Assembly: GCA_016786865.1 (NCBI GenBank) | Contig: JAEUVE010000015.1 | Span: 92,098 to 156,097 of the forward strand | Direction of reading: 5' to 3' | DNA from: Sediminibacterium sp. | Lineage (GTDB): Bacteria; Bacteroidota; Bacteroidia; Chitinophagales; Chitinophagaceae | Length of the DNA stretch: 64,000 nucleotides | Shown here: in pieces, positions 17,242-27,142 of the stretch | Layout of the letters: each line of letters begins with the position of its first letter | Position numbering within the stretch: the stretch's first letter is position 1 | Position numbers and translations under genes: made by a program | Notes under the pieces: model-generated | The model's database searches: none | What the model was told of the DNA's origin: nothing | What the model saw: only the letters and a program-made list of their open reading frames with translations

Positions 17242-19071
17242 TTACTGCTTTTGCGTTACTTCTATAATGATGGTAGTTCCCTTTTCATTTGAATCGATAG
17301 ACACTTTTCCGTCCAGATACTGAACCCGGTAACGTATATTTTTCCAGCCCAATCCTTCCGTATTATCCGGATCAAAACCTTTTCCATTGTCTTCGACCAT
17401 CAGAAAAATCTTTTTTTCCTCTTCCCAGACAGACAGAAACACTTCTGTTGCCGCTGCATGTTTTTTTACATTGTACAAGAGTTCTGTTACGATCCGGTAA
17501 ATACCCGCTTCTACCGACAACGGATAACGATGCAAGGATCCACAATGAAGATGAATCACAAAATCATTGGCGGCGTTCCACCGCGAAATTGTTTTTTCCA
17601 GCGCATGCACCAATCCCTTCTCCTGCAACTGAACCGGCATCAGATCATGTGCGATGTTCCGGAGATCTTCAATGGCATCTTCCAGTTGTTTGTCGATCCA
17701 GTGTTGTGCTTCACCAGCGTCCTTTAGCTGATGGAATGCTCCAATTCTGATACTTCCGAGTAAGCCTCCCATACCATCATGAAGCTCTCTTGCCAATCTG
17801 GATCTTTCTTCTTCCTGAACCTGAATGAGGCGGTCGGCCAACAAGGATTTTTCGGTTTCCAAAGCATATTGTACTGCTTCTTTTTCTTTTTTATAATAAT
17901 CGTATCTGCGACTTAATCCAAAGGAAAGAATGGTGCTCTCAGAAAGTATTCCAATTGCCGATCCATATTTTCCGACAAAAATAACCCAGTCTGCCTCCAC
18001 ATTAAATTGGGCAAGAATATTCATAACAGCAAAGACCATCAGTATGCTCAGTGCAGCCACAAAAAAATGAGTCAGTGTTTTAAAATATTTGTAATTCTTA
18101 TAGATGTATATGGCGATTACAAAAATGGTCCCCAGCCACACAAAACTAAGTCCGGCCAGAAAAACACTTCTCCATATACCGGGTTGTTCCGGAACACGGG
18201 CCAGTAAAAGCACACCGATTAATGCCAGTAATAGGAGCTGAAAAAACCGAAGTGGCATTGTATATTGTGGCAGTTGATTGGGGCGGGTGAAAAATCTTTT
18301 ACAAAGTTCCAGCATGAATACAAAACTTAAGCTTGCGAAGACCGGCCTCGACTTACTGGCAAAATCGGTGTTTTCGGGCCAGATATACTGAAACCCTATT
18401 CCCCAGTTCGATATCATCCACAGAACCGAGGTGGCAACGTAAAGGGTATAATAAAAGTGAATCTGCTCTTTTAAAGAAATTCCCAGGAAAATATTCAGAA
18501 CAATCAGAAAAAGAAACCATCCGGCAAAAAATCCATATACTGCTTTTTGATCTGCCAGTATCCCAATCATTTCCTTTTCGGGAATGATCGATAATGGAAC
18601 AAAAAGCGACTCTCCCGATTTATCTATCTTCAGCAAAAGACCTGTACTGTTTGCGGATATAGGAAACCAAAAATCAGGATCTTTAACGAGTCTTTCCCTA
18701 AAGGGATAATAGTCTCCCGATTGATAACCAAATACAATGCTGTCTTCCTGTACAGTATAAATCCGGAGAATATTTATGTGCGGATTGGCTACCTGCAACC
18801 ACGAGTTGGGGTATTCCCCTGCCGGTATAAAAACCCACCATGGGTGATTGCTGAAGCCTGGATTAAAAAAACCTTTCTTTCCCTGTCCTTTTTCATTGCT
18901 GATTTTCAGGAGCGCCTCCCGGGGTGAAAGATGAAGCGAGTCGGGGGTTACAAAAAAAACAGGCTTTACAACATTGGCTGGAGCCTTGGTAAATTGGTAT
19001 ACGATAAAAGTCAACGATACAAAAAGCAGGGATACCACCGCTGCTATTATGCTTTTTTTATAGAAATTCAT
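17242..19071 (-). CDS. 7TMR-DISM sensor histidine kinase
   Basis: A 609-residue membrane kinase. An N-terminal membrane segment is followed by an extracytoplasmic 7TMR-DISM-type beta domain (about 40-170), seven transmembrane helices (about 175-390), a short coiled coil, a HisKA_3 dimerisation domain with phospho-acceptor His431 in the RLARELHDGMGG motif, and an HATPase domain with the N box TELLYNVKKHA and G boxes VEDNGKGFD and GLGWKNI. It pairs with the downstream NarL-type regulator. The extracellular ligand is unknown; DISM2-like sensors often bind carbohydrates, but nothing nearby identifies one. Confidence 0.93.
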   Translation of the reverse strand: MNFYKKSIIAAVVSLLFVSLTFIVYQFTKAPANVVKPVFFVTPDSLHLSPREALLKISNEKGQGKKGFFNPGFSNHPWWVFIPAGEYPNSWLQVANPHINILRIYTVQEDSIVFGYQSGDYYPFRERLVKDPDFWFPISANSTGLLLKIDKSGESLFVPLSIIPEKEMIGILADQKAVYGFFAGWFLFLIVLNIFLGISLKEQIHFYYTLYVATSVLWMISNWGIGFQYIWPENTDFASKSRPVFASLSFVFMLELCKRFFTRPNQLPQYTMPLRFFQLLLLALIGVLLLARVPEQPGIWRSVFLAGLSFVWLGTIFVIAIYIYKNYKYFKTLTHFFVAALSILMVFAVMNILAQFNVEADWVIFVGKYGSAIGILSESTILSFGLSRRYDYYKKEKEAVQYALETEKSLLADRLIQVQEEERSRLARELHDGMGGLLGSIRIGAFHQLKDAGEAQHWIDKQLEDAIEDLRNIAHDLMPVQLQEKGLVHALEKTISRWNAANDFVIHLHCGSLHRYPLSVEAGIYRIVTELLYNVKKHAAATEVFLSVWEEEKKIFLMVEDNGKGFDPDNTEGLGWKNIRYRVQYLDGKVSIDSNEKGTTIIIEVTQKQ

Positions 19072-19097
19072 CGTTGATTTTATATAAAGAGAGGTGG

Positions 19098-20747
19098 TTA
19101 TTTGAATTTGGGTGGCTGCAGTTCATCCCATCCGGTAGATTGCTGATATGCTTTTGCAGCCAGTAATATGGAAGCCTCATCGTATAAATTTCCTAAAAAA
19201 GTGATACTGGTGGGCAACTGAGATCGTTTATCAAATCCCGTAGGAACACAAATAGCTGGATGACCGGTCAGATTGGTAATGGCCGACTGGTTACCACTAC
19301 CTCTGGTAGGGCAAATCAGTACATCAATGGATTGCATTGTTTCATTCATTTTTTGCATCAACAAATAGCGATGTCTGTTGGCATTCACATATTCCACAGC
19401 AGGCATCAGCCTGGATACCCTGAAACTATTGGGCCAGTCGTTGATTCCCTGGCGAGTCATTGCATCATCTGTGTTGTTTCTGGTAAACTCATCAAATGCA
19501 GCCGCAGATTCTGCGCTTATAACAATATCCATGATGTTGAACTTATAAACACCGCTGTCCGGAAATACCACGGGAATCAGTTCCACGCCCATTTGTTTAA
19601 ATGTTTCTAGTACTTTCCATTCGTTGCGGGAGGTATCCGTGATTTTATCAAAATAATTCTTTGCATACCCTACTTTCAGTTTTTTGATGTCTCCATCTGG
19701 CTTATAATTAAAGGGTTTTGATACAGCCGACTGATCCAGTCCATCTGTACCATGCAGGTATGCAAATACCATGGCAGCATCTTCCGCTGTGCGGCAGATA
19801 GGGCCTGCTTTATCCAGGCTCCAGCTAAGGGCCATAGCACCAGATCTGCTGATTCTTCCGAATGTAGGACGAAGTCCTGTTACCCCGCAGGTGGATGCAG
19901 GAGAAATAATAGATCCCCAGGTTTCTGTACCAATAGCAAAGGGGACCAGGCCGGCTACAGTGGCAGCAGCAGAACCTGCCGAGGATCCGGAAGAACCCTG
20001 TTTTAGATTCCATGGATTTTTTGTTCTTCCACCATACCAGTAATCTCCCATCGCAAGGGCGCCCAGCGTGAACTTGGCAATCAGGACTGCACCGGCTTCT
20101 TTGAGTTTGGTATAAACATAAGCGTCTTCTTCTATTTGCTGATTTTTATATGGCTCCGCCCCCCAGGTGGTTTTGGTTCCTTTCACAGCAAAAAGATCTT
20201 TAAGGCCATAAGGTATGCCGTGCAGCGGGCCTTTGTATTTACCTGCTGCAATAGCGGCATCTGCTTCGGCTGCCTGTTGCAGCGCCAGCTCTTCAGTAAT
20301 AGTGATTACGCATTCCAGCGAGTCTCCGAATTGACGGATTCTATTGATAAAAAAACGAGTGAGTTCTTTTGAGCTTATTTTTTTTGTTCGGATCAGGGAG
20401 GCCAGTTCTTCAATGGAGAAATAGGCAAGATCATTTTTATTTTCAGGCAATACTGTTTTATATCGCTTCCAATGAATTGGCTCCTGTTTTACAGGAAAAG
20501 TCATACCTGGTAATACCGGATTATGCCACAGGCTCATGGGTACCGCATTGCCCAAAGTTTGAGCGTGCATCATTCTGAACAAAAGCAGGTTTTCTTTTAC
20601 ACCTGCATACATGGTGTCTGTTTCTTTTTGTGTAAAAGAAAGATCAAATATTTTAGCGGAAGAAAGCAGATCATTTTTGGAAATTGTATCCTGTGCGGAA
20701 AGGTTCATTGCACTCATCAGGCACCATAAAAAAAATAATTTATACAT
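19098..20747 (-). CDS. amidase-signature family hydrolase, exported
   Basis: A 549-residue amidase with a signal peptide (cleavage near LSAQD). The Ser-cisSer-Lys triad of the family is recognisable: Lys in HGIPYGLKDLF and the serines in KQGSSGSSAGSAA and GTETWGSIISPAS. The N-terminal 100 residues before the amidase domain are an extension without an assigned fold. Exported amidases of this type act on peptides or amides in the periplasm; the substrate is unknown. It starts 60 bp downstream of the PlsC-like gene on the minus strand and may be a readthrough member of the large upstream operon. Confidence 0.88.
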   Translation of the reverse strand: MYKLFFLWCLMSAMNLSAQDTISKNDLLSSAKIFDLSFTQKETDTMYAGVKENLLLFRMMHAQTLGNAVPMSLWHNPVLPGMTFPVKQEPIHWKRYKTVLPENKNDLAYFSIEELASLIRTKKISSKELTRFFINRIRQFGDSLECVITITEELALQQAAEADAAIAAGKYKGPLHGIPYGLKDLFAVKGTKTTWGAEPYKNQQIEEDAYVYTKLKEAGAVLIAKFTLGALAMGDYWYGGRTKNPWNLKQGSSGSSAGSAAATVAGLVPFAIGTETWGSIISPASTCGVTGLRPTFGRISRSGAMALSWSLDKAGPICRTAEDAAMVFAYLHGTDGLDQSAVSKPFNYKPDGDIKKLKVGYAKNYFDKITDTSRNEWKVLETFKQMGVELIPVVFPDSGVYKFNIMDIVISAESAAAFDEFTRNNTDDAMTRQGINDWPNSFRVSRLMPAVEYVNANRHRYLLMQKMNETMQSIDVLICPTRGSGNQSAITNLTGHPAICVPTGFDKRSQLPTSITFLGNLYDEASILLAAKAYQQSTGWDELQPPKFK

Positions 20748-20807
20748 GTATTATGGATTGATATAAATACCAAACAAGGTACAGGAAGATCATGGTTTTT
20801 TCAAAGA

Positions 20808-21722
20808 TCATCCTTTAAATAAAATATAGACTCTTGCCGAGAGGGGGTGCATTAAAATAATCATCAAAATGAAGACAGGATGAACCTGCAGAGAAAGGAG
20901 CAACAACCCCATCAGGAGCAGATATATAGGATAAACCACAAATAGTGCGGCAAACAATACCGAATCGTAAAAAACGGTATCCTTTGTTTTTAGTCGGATG
21001 ATGGTACTTAAGAGCCGGTATAGTGGAAAATGTAAAATTCTGCCGGTGAATATCATCGGCTTAGCCCATAAAGGAGCTGATGGCTTTGTATCAGCAGGCA
21101 ACTGAATCAGCGGTTCCAGCCGTGATTTTATCTGGCGGTTAAAAAACGCGTAGTTTTTGGCCTTTTCGGTAAAAGGCAGAAGGCTGTTAACCGGAAGTAG
21201 CGTTGCTCCGGCTATCCTTACCTGTTTGCCAATACCGGAAAAAGAATCATAGGTAATAGCTACCGGTAAAATCATCAGCGTTTCCTCCAGCTCGGGGTTC
21301 ATTGCAATTCTGGCGGCTCCTTTCTTAAAAGGCTGCAGCTGGTGGCTGTTAATACAAATTCCCTCTATAAATAGGAGTACAATACCCCCAGCAGCCAAAA
21401 TCCGGCGACTTTCCGTAAAAGCATATTCATTCAGGTAAAGGTTTTCCTTACCCTCACTCAGGCGATATACAGGAATCATATTCAGCATCCGGAGAAAAAA
21501 GCGGTGGTGTTTTTTAATAAATGCGTCGCCCCTGGCCAGAAAATGAATTTTTCCTGAAAACTGAGCACCTATTAAAATAGCATCCAGAAAAGAGTTGGGG
21601 TGATTAGCTACCACCAGCAAGGGACCCTTTGTTTTGAAGACATGCCGGTTAACCACCGTCAGTTCTTTGCAAAAGAGCCAGATGGCCGCCTTGATCAGTT
21701 TTTTGAATAAATGATAAATCAA
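20808..21722 (-). CDS. PlsC-type lysophospholipid/glycerol acyltransferase
   Basis: A 304-residue membrane-associated acyltransferase. The family's catalytic HX4D motif is His41-Asp47 in VANHPNSFLDA, preceded by a hydrophobic helix, followed by a substrate-binding FIEGICIN block. The C-terminal third has two hydrophobic segments (about 250-300). PlsC-like enzymes transfer acyl chains to glycerophosphate lipids or to lipid A-like or ornithine lipid acceptors; the acceptor here is unknown. It is the last gene of the eight-gene run of hydrolase/barrel/acyltransferase genes (51 bp after the last barrel gene), which suggests that its acyl product is relevant to that system. Confidence 0.87.
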   Translation of the reverse strand: MIYHLFKKLIKAAIWLFCKELTVVNRHVFKTKGPLLVVANHPNSFLDAILIGAQFSGKIHFLARGDAFIKKHHRFFLRMLNMIPVYRLSEGKENLYLNEYAFTESRRILAAGGIVLLFIEGICINSHQLQPFKKGAARIAMNPELEETLMILPVAITYDSFSGIGKQVRIAGATLLPVNSLLPFTEKAKNYAFFNRQIKSRLEPLIQLPADTKPSAPLWAKPMIFTGRILHFPLYRLLSTIIRLKTKDTVFYDSVLFAALFVVYPIYLLLMGLLLLSLQVHPVFILMIILMHPLSARVYILFKG

Positions 21723-21773
21723 ACCGGATATAATTAGCTTTTTTCTATTTCGGATCAGCTATTTAGTATTAAT

Positions 21774-22589
21774 TTAGGGTAATCTGGTAATAAATGAAAC
21801 ACCCAAACCAATTCCGCCGCCGGCGTTTTTTCCATACACCACGGAAGAAACCTGAAACATCGGCATGATGGTTCGGGTTATTCTTCTGCCATAAGAAAGC
21901 GTTAGCCGTCCATTGGTAAAACTGGTATTTGCAAAAAGGTTGGGATTAAAACTGGTATTGCTGCTAACCGACTCCTGGTGCATGAAACTGATGGTTGCCA
22001 GGCTGAACATATTGAATTTTCTACCGTATGTAGCAGTATATGTATACTGTTTAGGGCCTTCGGGATTATCGAAAAAATGGGTATATGCGGCCTGTACAAT
22101 GGCAAAGGCCGCCTTGCCCGCAGCAAATGAGTAATTGACCTCCAGGCTATATGCTCTCGAAGCATACCCAAGAGAAACCACACTGTCTTTTTGATACATG
22201 GGCATCATGAATAATGCCTTTGCTGTAAAGTGCCGGTGCTGATCATCGGAAGAAAAATGCTTGGCAAGGCCCACCGAAACATCTCCCAAACCGGAATTAC
22301 CCCTGATTGAATCTTTGTTTACTCCTCTTTGAATGATAAAAGGAACGTTTACCAACAGATCAATGCTTCTGCCTAATCCATGGTTCAACGATATGTTTGT
22401 GATATGCGTTTCAAAATAATTACCCGAAGGAAAGGGGGTTCTTTTCCAGCTTCTGTTGTAATTGGATGCAGAATAAAAATACGTGTAACCGGGAAGTATT
22501 GTTGTTCTGCCTTTACCAATGGGCCAGTCGGCTCTTGCTTTTTGCAAAAAAACCGTTAGTGCGATCAGGATCATTGTTGCCTTCCTCAT
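21774..22589 (-). CDS. outer-membrane beta-barrel protein, copy 3 of 3 (hydrolase-associated)
   Basis: A 271-residue exported protein with a signal peptide cleaved near QKARA. It is rich in alternating hydrophobic/polar strands with aromatic girdles and ends in the aromatic-containing strand LGVSFITRLP, as barrel proteins do. A shared signature DWPIGKGRTTILPGY starts the mature chain and a YGRRI motif lies near the C-terminus; both recur in the two paralogues at 24462-25286 and 28372-29196. It overlaps the upstream hydrolase gene by 4 bp (ATGA), so translation is coupled. It resembles transporter-type barrels (MetA-pathway of phenol degradation-like), but this is by general appearance only; function unknown. 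Confidence 0.75.
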   Translation of the reverse strand: MRKATMILIALTVFLQKARADWPIGKGRTTILPGYTYFYSASNYNRSWKRTPFPSGNYFETHITNISLNHGLGRSIDLLVNVPFIIQRGVNKDSIRGNSGLGDVSVGLAKHFSSDDQHRHFTAKALFMMPMYQKDSVVSLGYASRAYSLEVNYSFAAGKAAFAIVQAAYTHFFDNPEGPKQYTYTATYGRKFNMFSLATISFMHQESVSSNTSFNPNLFANTSFTNGRLTLSYGRRITRTIMPMFQVSSVVYGKNAGGGIGLGVSFITRLP

Positions 22590-24439
22590 TTGCCAATATT
22601 TTTTCTTTTACGCAACAATTTTTCGCTCATCCAGATCATTTGATAGTGCCGGTGTTCCATGGTAATTTCATGTCCGAGATGCGGGGCCACATACATTTCA
22701 CTTTTTTCGATCGTTGCCGGATTCATTTTATTGAACGCAGCCACCACCGTTGCAGCCGGCGCAAGCGGGTCCAGTAAACTCACCGCATACAATACCGAAC
22801 AATTGATCATTGGCATGAAGTTTTGTACTTCAAAATAACTCAGATTATCCAACAGCTGCTCAATGGTAACGCCAGGATTTTCTTTTACATAGTCTACAAC
22901 ATGCTTAATGGGGAAATTGTCGTACAGAGGATTACTCAGTAGTTTATAACTCTCATGAAAATCACAAAAAATAGGGTTATCTACAATTAAGCTGTTAATG
23001 CGATTACCTGTTAAAGCTGCTGTTACAAGCGATAAAGTGGCACCCTGGCTTCCGCCAAAAACAATCACCCTCGACAAATCAAATCCCATTTCTTCGTGCG
23101 AATAAATAAAGTCTATTGCCCTTACACAGTCCATGTACATTCCCCGGTACATGTAATTGTCTCTGTCGGTAATATTGATCAAAAGTGGTTGTTCGTTTTC
23201 AGGATTAAAGGGCTTCCAGTTTTTTTCAATTCCCCTTGTGTTGAGGTTAAAGCCAATATAGTTTTCATACAACAAGGGTTGAAGCTCCACCCTGTATCCC
23301 TGTAACCCTACAACCACAGGATATTTTCCGGGTAGTCTTGGAACAGTAAGCCATCCAAAAATTTTAACTTCATCCAGTGAAATCATTTCCACCTTATACA
23401 CTTTATGAAACCGGGTGGTTCTGGTTTGATCCAATATGATATTATACTTTGGATCCACCATAGCCAGGTCGGCTTTTGCCTTTGCCCAGAAAGCTTCAAA
23501 ATCGGGTGGCTTGTGATACGAGGTGGAAATACCGCTTGGCCTGTATCCGAAAGCATATTTGGTTGTGTCGTCGTATGTGGTCAGATTCAGGGCAACGGTA
23601 ATACCATAAATACCCGGAGCGGATACGGGCGGAATTTTAATTTTAAACTGCCTGCTTCCTTTTTTGGGCAATTTGATGGCCACAACCCTTGTTTCCAGGG
23701 TTGCTCCATTGTCGGTTTTAAGGATATAGGTGAGCGTGCCCTCCTGTTTGGTTTTATACTTATTGGTCAGTTGAACATGGTATCCGATGTTTTCGGGATC
23801 CCAGAACACCCCGTCTTTATTAATGGGCTTAATTACGGTGATGATTTCTCCTTCATCATGAGATGCCTCTTCCAGGTCTCCCTCTATATGCTTTTCCGGA
23901 TCTTCCGGAATATTTTCTGCAGAAGCAATCTTTTCGAAATTTGCTGCGGTATTGTTGAGTTCATACGGGTTCCCCGGCCTGTCTTGTTTCAGCGATTTGG
24001 GGTCTTTGTACGTAAATTCGCTCGTAAGGTCTCCTGTAAAATCGTTAAGGGTAAGATCGAAGCGAATGGTGAATACCCCGTTTTCTTCAAAGGGAATTAC
24101 AAAAGAAGATTCAAATGTTTTTTTTGCAGCAACTTTTACTGCATAAGATCCGGTTGAATGAATTTCGTTCCGGTTGTTTATGATTTTGTACAGCAATGTT
24201 CCCTCCTGGTCTGTCTCCAGGTTGTTTTTAAAACTTGCCCGATATTTCACCGGGCTTTTTCTTCCAAAAACAGCTTTCGATTTTGCCGGCAGAATCCTAA
24301 TTTCTACGGGATCGCCGGAAAAAAACGCATCATTTACTTTAGCCAACAGGGTTTGGTTGCCAATCAAAAATACAATCAGCAACAAGAATGCAGAAAGCGA
24401 AGGAAACTGTTTTTTATCTTTTTGAACAGGGGTCAACAT
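22586..24439 (-). CDS. AXE1-like exported alpha/beta hydrolase with Ig-like N-terminal domains, copy 3 of 3
   Basis: A 617-residue exported protein. After a signal peptide (about 1-34) come two Ig-like beta domains (about 40-145 and 210-305), a short acidic linker, and a C-terminal acetylxylan esterase/cephalosporin-C deacetylase-type hydrolase (about 320-610). The catalytic triad is visible: Ser464 in FGGSQGA, Asp in VSLLDPLAP and His in LGHEIT. The conserved PPDFEAFWAKAKADL motif marks the AXE1 domain start. The likely reaction is hydrolysis of an acetyl or acyl ester on a glycan or lipid. It is translationally coupled to the barrel gene downstream and 22 bp after the previous barrel gene. 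The substrate is unknown. Confidence 0.85.
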   Translation of the reverse strand: MLTPVQKDKKQFPSLSAFLLLIVFLIGNQTLLAKVNDAFFSGDPVEIRILPAKSKAVFGRKSPVKYRASFKNNLETDQEGTLLYKIINNRNEIHSTGSYAVKVAAKKTFESSFVIPFEENGVFTIRFDLTLNDFTGDLTSEFTYKDPKSLKQDRPGNPYELNNTAANFEKIASAENIPEDPEKHIEGDLEEASHDEGEIITVIKPINKDGVFWDPENIGYHVQLTNKYKTKQEGTLTYILKTDNGATLETRVVAIKLPKKGSRQFKIKIPPVSAPGIYGITVALNLTTYDDTTKYAFGYRPSGISTSYHKPPDFEAFWAKAKADLAMVDPKYNIILDQTRTTRFHKVYKVEMISLDEVKIFGWLTVPRLPGKYPVVVGLQGYRVELQPLLYENYIGFNLNTRGIEKNWKPFNPENEQPLLINITDRDNYMYRGMYMDCVRAIDFIYSHEEMGFDLSRVIVFGGSQGATLSLVTAALTGNRINSLIVDNPIFCDFHESYKLLSNPLYDNFPIKHVVDYVKENPGVTIEQLLDNLSYFEVQNFMPMINCSVLYAVSLLDPLAPAATVVAAFNKMNPATIEKSEMYVAPHLGHEITMEHRHYQMIWMSEKLLRKRKNIGK

Positions 24440-24461
24440 GCAAAATTTACGATGAAAAATA

Positions 24462-25286
24462 CTAGGGAAGTTTCATTACTAAAAAAACACTTGCACTCAT
24501 CCCAAGGCCAATGTTCTTTCCATAAAGCGTATAAGCACCCTGCAAATAAGGTGTAAGTGTTCTGCTGATTTTTCTGCCATAAGCAACTGTAAACAAACCA
24601 GAACTGAAATTTCTGGTAGCTTGTGGGTTGGGGTTGAATGCGATATTATTGCTCTCAGACACCTGATGGGCAAAATTGAAAGTAACCAGACTGTATTTAT
24701 TCAGTGATCGTCCAAAGGTAAATGCGCCCCTGTACTGATTGGGTCCTTCGGCATAATCAATAAATCTGGTATAGGAACCTTCTATAACGGCAAAAGATTG
24801 TTTAATGGGTGTGAACGAATAATTGATTGTTGCCTGAACGCCTTTAGACGCATAACCCAGCTCTGGGGTTTTATTGTTTTCATACGTGGGTATGATCACC
24901 TGGGCTTTGATGGTTAGATGTTTCTGAAATTCTGCAGAAGGAAAATGATAGGCAAGGCCCACTGAAACATCCCCAACCCCTGCATTGGTTTTACGAATTC
25001 CATTTGAAACCTGATCCTGAGCAATAAAAGGTAAGTTGGTAATAAGATCCAGTCTTCTGCTCAAACCGTGTACCATGGTAAGCCCGTAAAAATGCGACTG
25101 AAATTTATCTCCGGGATTGAAAGAAGCCAGCTTTCCGTTTGCGTCAAAATATTTAGAGGAATAAAAATAATTATACGAAGCAATCAGCGATGTTCTTCCC
25201 TTACCAACAGGCCAGTCGGCCCTGCTGGAAAAGACCAGCAGGATCAGCACTGCAGAACAGATTATTTTATTGATTGCCGAATTCAT
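24462..25286 (-). CDS. outer-membrane beta-barrel protein, copy 2 of 3 (hydrolase-associated)
   Basis: A 274-residue protein with a signal peptide (cleavage near SSRAD), clearly paralogous to the copies at 21774-22589 and 28372-29196. The mature N-terminus DWPVGKGRTSLIASY and the C-terminal GRKISRTLTPYLQ and YGKNIGLGMS motifs correspond position by position. Alternating beta-strand patterns and aromatic residues suggest a small outer-membrane barrel. Its ATG lies inside the 3' end of the upstream hydrolase gene (20-bp overlap), showing tight coupling of each barrel to its hydrolase. Confidence 0.77.
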   Translation of the reverse strand: MNSAINKIICSAVLILLVFSSRADWPVGKGRTSLIASYNYFYSSKYFDANGKLASFNPGDKFQSHFYGLTMVHGLSRRLDLITNLPFIAQDQVSNGIRKTNAGVGDVSVGLAYHFPSAEFQKHLTIKAQVIIPTYENNKTPELGYASKGVQATINYSFTPIKQSFAVIEGSYTRFIDYAEGPNQYRGAFTFGRSLNKYSLVTFNFAHQVSESNNIAFNPNPQATRNFSSGLFTVAYGRKISRTLTPYLQGAYTLYGKNIGLGMSASVFLVMKLP

Positions 25287-27138
25287 TCTTTACGAATTTT
25301 CTTTTTTTAACTACTTTTTCCAAAAACCATTTACTCACAAAAGCATCATGGCTTCTGGGAACCTCGTGTCCCAGTTTAGGGAAAACATAGATCTCGCTTT
25401 TGGCAATGGTTTCCGGACTCATTTTATTATATGCTGCCAGCGCGGTTCCCGGAGGTACAAATTCATCGAGCAGACTTACTGCATATAAAACAGGGCAGGC
25501 AACAGCCGGCATAAAATTCTGCACCTCAAAATACTGAAGTGTATGAACCATCCTGTCGATGGTCATATCCGGATTTTTATCCCGAAACCTGCGCAAATCC
25601 CTGATAGGGAATTGTACGTCCGGATTGGATTCTGTAATTTCAACATGTCTTACCCAATCGAAGAAGATCGGATTATTGGCCACCACCGTATTGATTTTGT
25701 CGGGCATCATAGCGGCGGCTACCAATGAAAGAGATGCACCCTGACTTCCGCCAAAAGCGATCACCCGCTTCAGGTCCATTCCCATGTCTGCATGGGCATA
25801 AATAAGCTCAACAGCCCTGACACAATCCATATATATGCCACGATATATATAGTCTTCTTTGTTCTCGATGTTTACCAGCAATTGCTCCCTGTTTTCCGGG
25901 TTAATCATTTCCTTTACTTTTTTATCGATTCCCCTCACATTTACAGTGAAGCTGATAAAATCGTCGAAGTATAGGGGGTTCAGCTCAATTTTATATCCGC
26001 CAAAACCGATCAGGACAGGGTATTTACCCCGGGGTTTGGGAATGCTGAGCCATCCAAAAACCGGAACATTTCCAAGGGATTGAAATTCTACTCTGTAAAC
26101 CGTATGGAAATAAGTGCTTTTGCTTTCATCAGGAATAATTCTGTATTGCGGATCAATACCTGCCAGTTCATTTCTGGTTGTTTTCCAGAACTCATCAAAG
26201 TCGGGGGGGAGATGATACGGTGTGGCAATTTGATTGATCCTGTAGCCAAATGCGTGTTTGGTTGTATCGTCGTATGTGCTTACGTTCAATGCGGCATCAA
26301 TATTATATACGCCGGCATTGGTGATCTCCGGTAATTTTACCATGAATTTTTTAATCCCCTTTTTCCGCATTTTTATATTCACCGCCGTTTCTCCCACCGG
26401 CTTGCCTTCCTCTGTTTTTACAATCAGTTTAAAGGTTCCTTCCTGTTTTATTTTGTATTTATTGATCAGTGTTACGCTGTAACGGATGTTTTTTCCATTG
26501 AAAAAAAGACCGTTGGCATTATAGGGCTTTACCTTGGTGATGATCTCTCCTTCTTCGTGTTCTTCTTCTTCACCTTGTGGTTCTTCGGCAGCTACTTCCT
26601 TATCAGACTCGGCTACCAGGGCTTCTTTGGTAGAGGCGTCCGACTCATTTATATTGTCTCTCGACCAGTTTTGGTCGTAAGGATTGGGGATATTTCTGCG
26701 ATCATTTGCTTTTCTTGGGGGGCCGCTGTAGCTGAATTCCCGGGTGATTACTTCGGCGTGATCGTTCAGTTCAATATTGGCATTCAGGGTATATTGTCCT
26801 TCAGCGTCGAGCGGAACCTCAAAGGAGGATGCAATTTTTTTTCTGGCGTTTACCCGAACGTCCAGTGAATTTCGAAGAATGGTTTCGCCCGTGTTGTTTT
26901 TAACCGTGTAAACCAGTGTTCCTTCCTGATCGGTGGTAAAATTATTTTCAATGGAAATTTTAAACCGGACCGGTTTTCTTGCGCTGAATCCGGCTTTTTT
27001 ATTTGCAGCATTCAAAAGAATCACCACGCCCTGATCCCTGCCCTGTTTTTGAAAAGCCTGTGCACCTGGGGGCATAAAAAACAAACCGATCAGCAAAATG
27101 CCAAGCAGGTTGATTTTATATATAAAGGCTGGTTTCAT
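25267..27138 (-). CDS. AXE1-like exported alpha/beta hydrolase with Ig-like N-terminal domains, copy 2 of 3
   Basis: A 623-residue paralogue of the 22586-24439 product, started at the ATG at 27138 so that the signal peptide (ending near GAQA) is correctly placed; a start at 27171 would overlap the acyltransferase gene and precede the signal peptide. The domain order is the same: Ig-like (about 25-135), acidic linker with EEEEHEEGE, Ig-like (about 205-305), then the AXE1 domain beginning with LPPDFDEFWKTTRNEL. The triad is intact: Ser465 in FGGSQGA, Asp in VSLLDEFVP and His in LGHEVP. It follows the acyltransferase-3 gene after 4 bp. Confidence 0.86.
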   Translation of the reverse strand: MKPAFIYKINLLGILLIGLFFMPPGAQAFQKQGRDQGVVILLNAANKKAGFSARKPVRFKISIENNFTTDQEGTLVYTVKNNTGETILRNSLDVRVNARKKIASSFEVPLDAEGQYTLNANIELNDHAEVITREFSYSGPPRKANDRRNIPNPYDQNWSRDNINESDASTKEALVAESDKEVAAEEPQGEEEEHEEGEIITKVKPYNANGLFFNGKNIRYSVTLINKYKIKQEGTFKLIVKTEEGKPVGETAVNIKMRKKGIKKFMVKLPEITNAGVYNIDAALNVSTYDDTTKHAFGYRINQIATPYHLPPDFDEFWKTTRNELAGIDPQYRIIPDESKSTYFHTVYRVEFQSLGNVPVFGWLSIPKPRGKYPVLIGFGGYKIELNPLYFDDFISFTVNVRGIDKKVKEMINPENREQLLVNIENKEDYIYRGIYMDCVRAVELIYAHADMGMDLKRVIAFGGSQGASLSLVAAAMMPDKINTVVANNPIFFDWVRHVEITESNPDVQFPIRDLRRFRDKNPDMTIDRMVHTLQYFEVQNFMPAVACPVLYAVSLLDEFVPPGTALAAYNKMSPETIAKSEIYVFPKLGHEVPRSHDAFVSKWFLEKVVKKRKFVKNEFGNQ

Positions 27139-27142
27139 AGGC

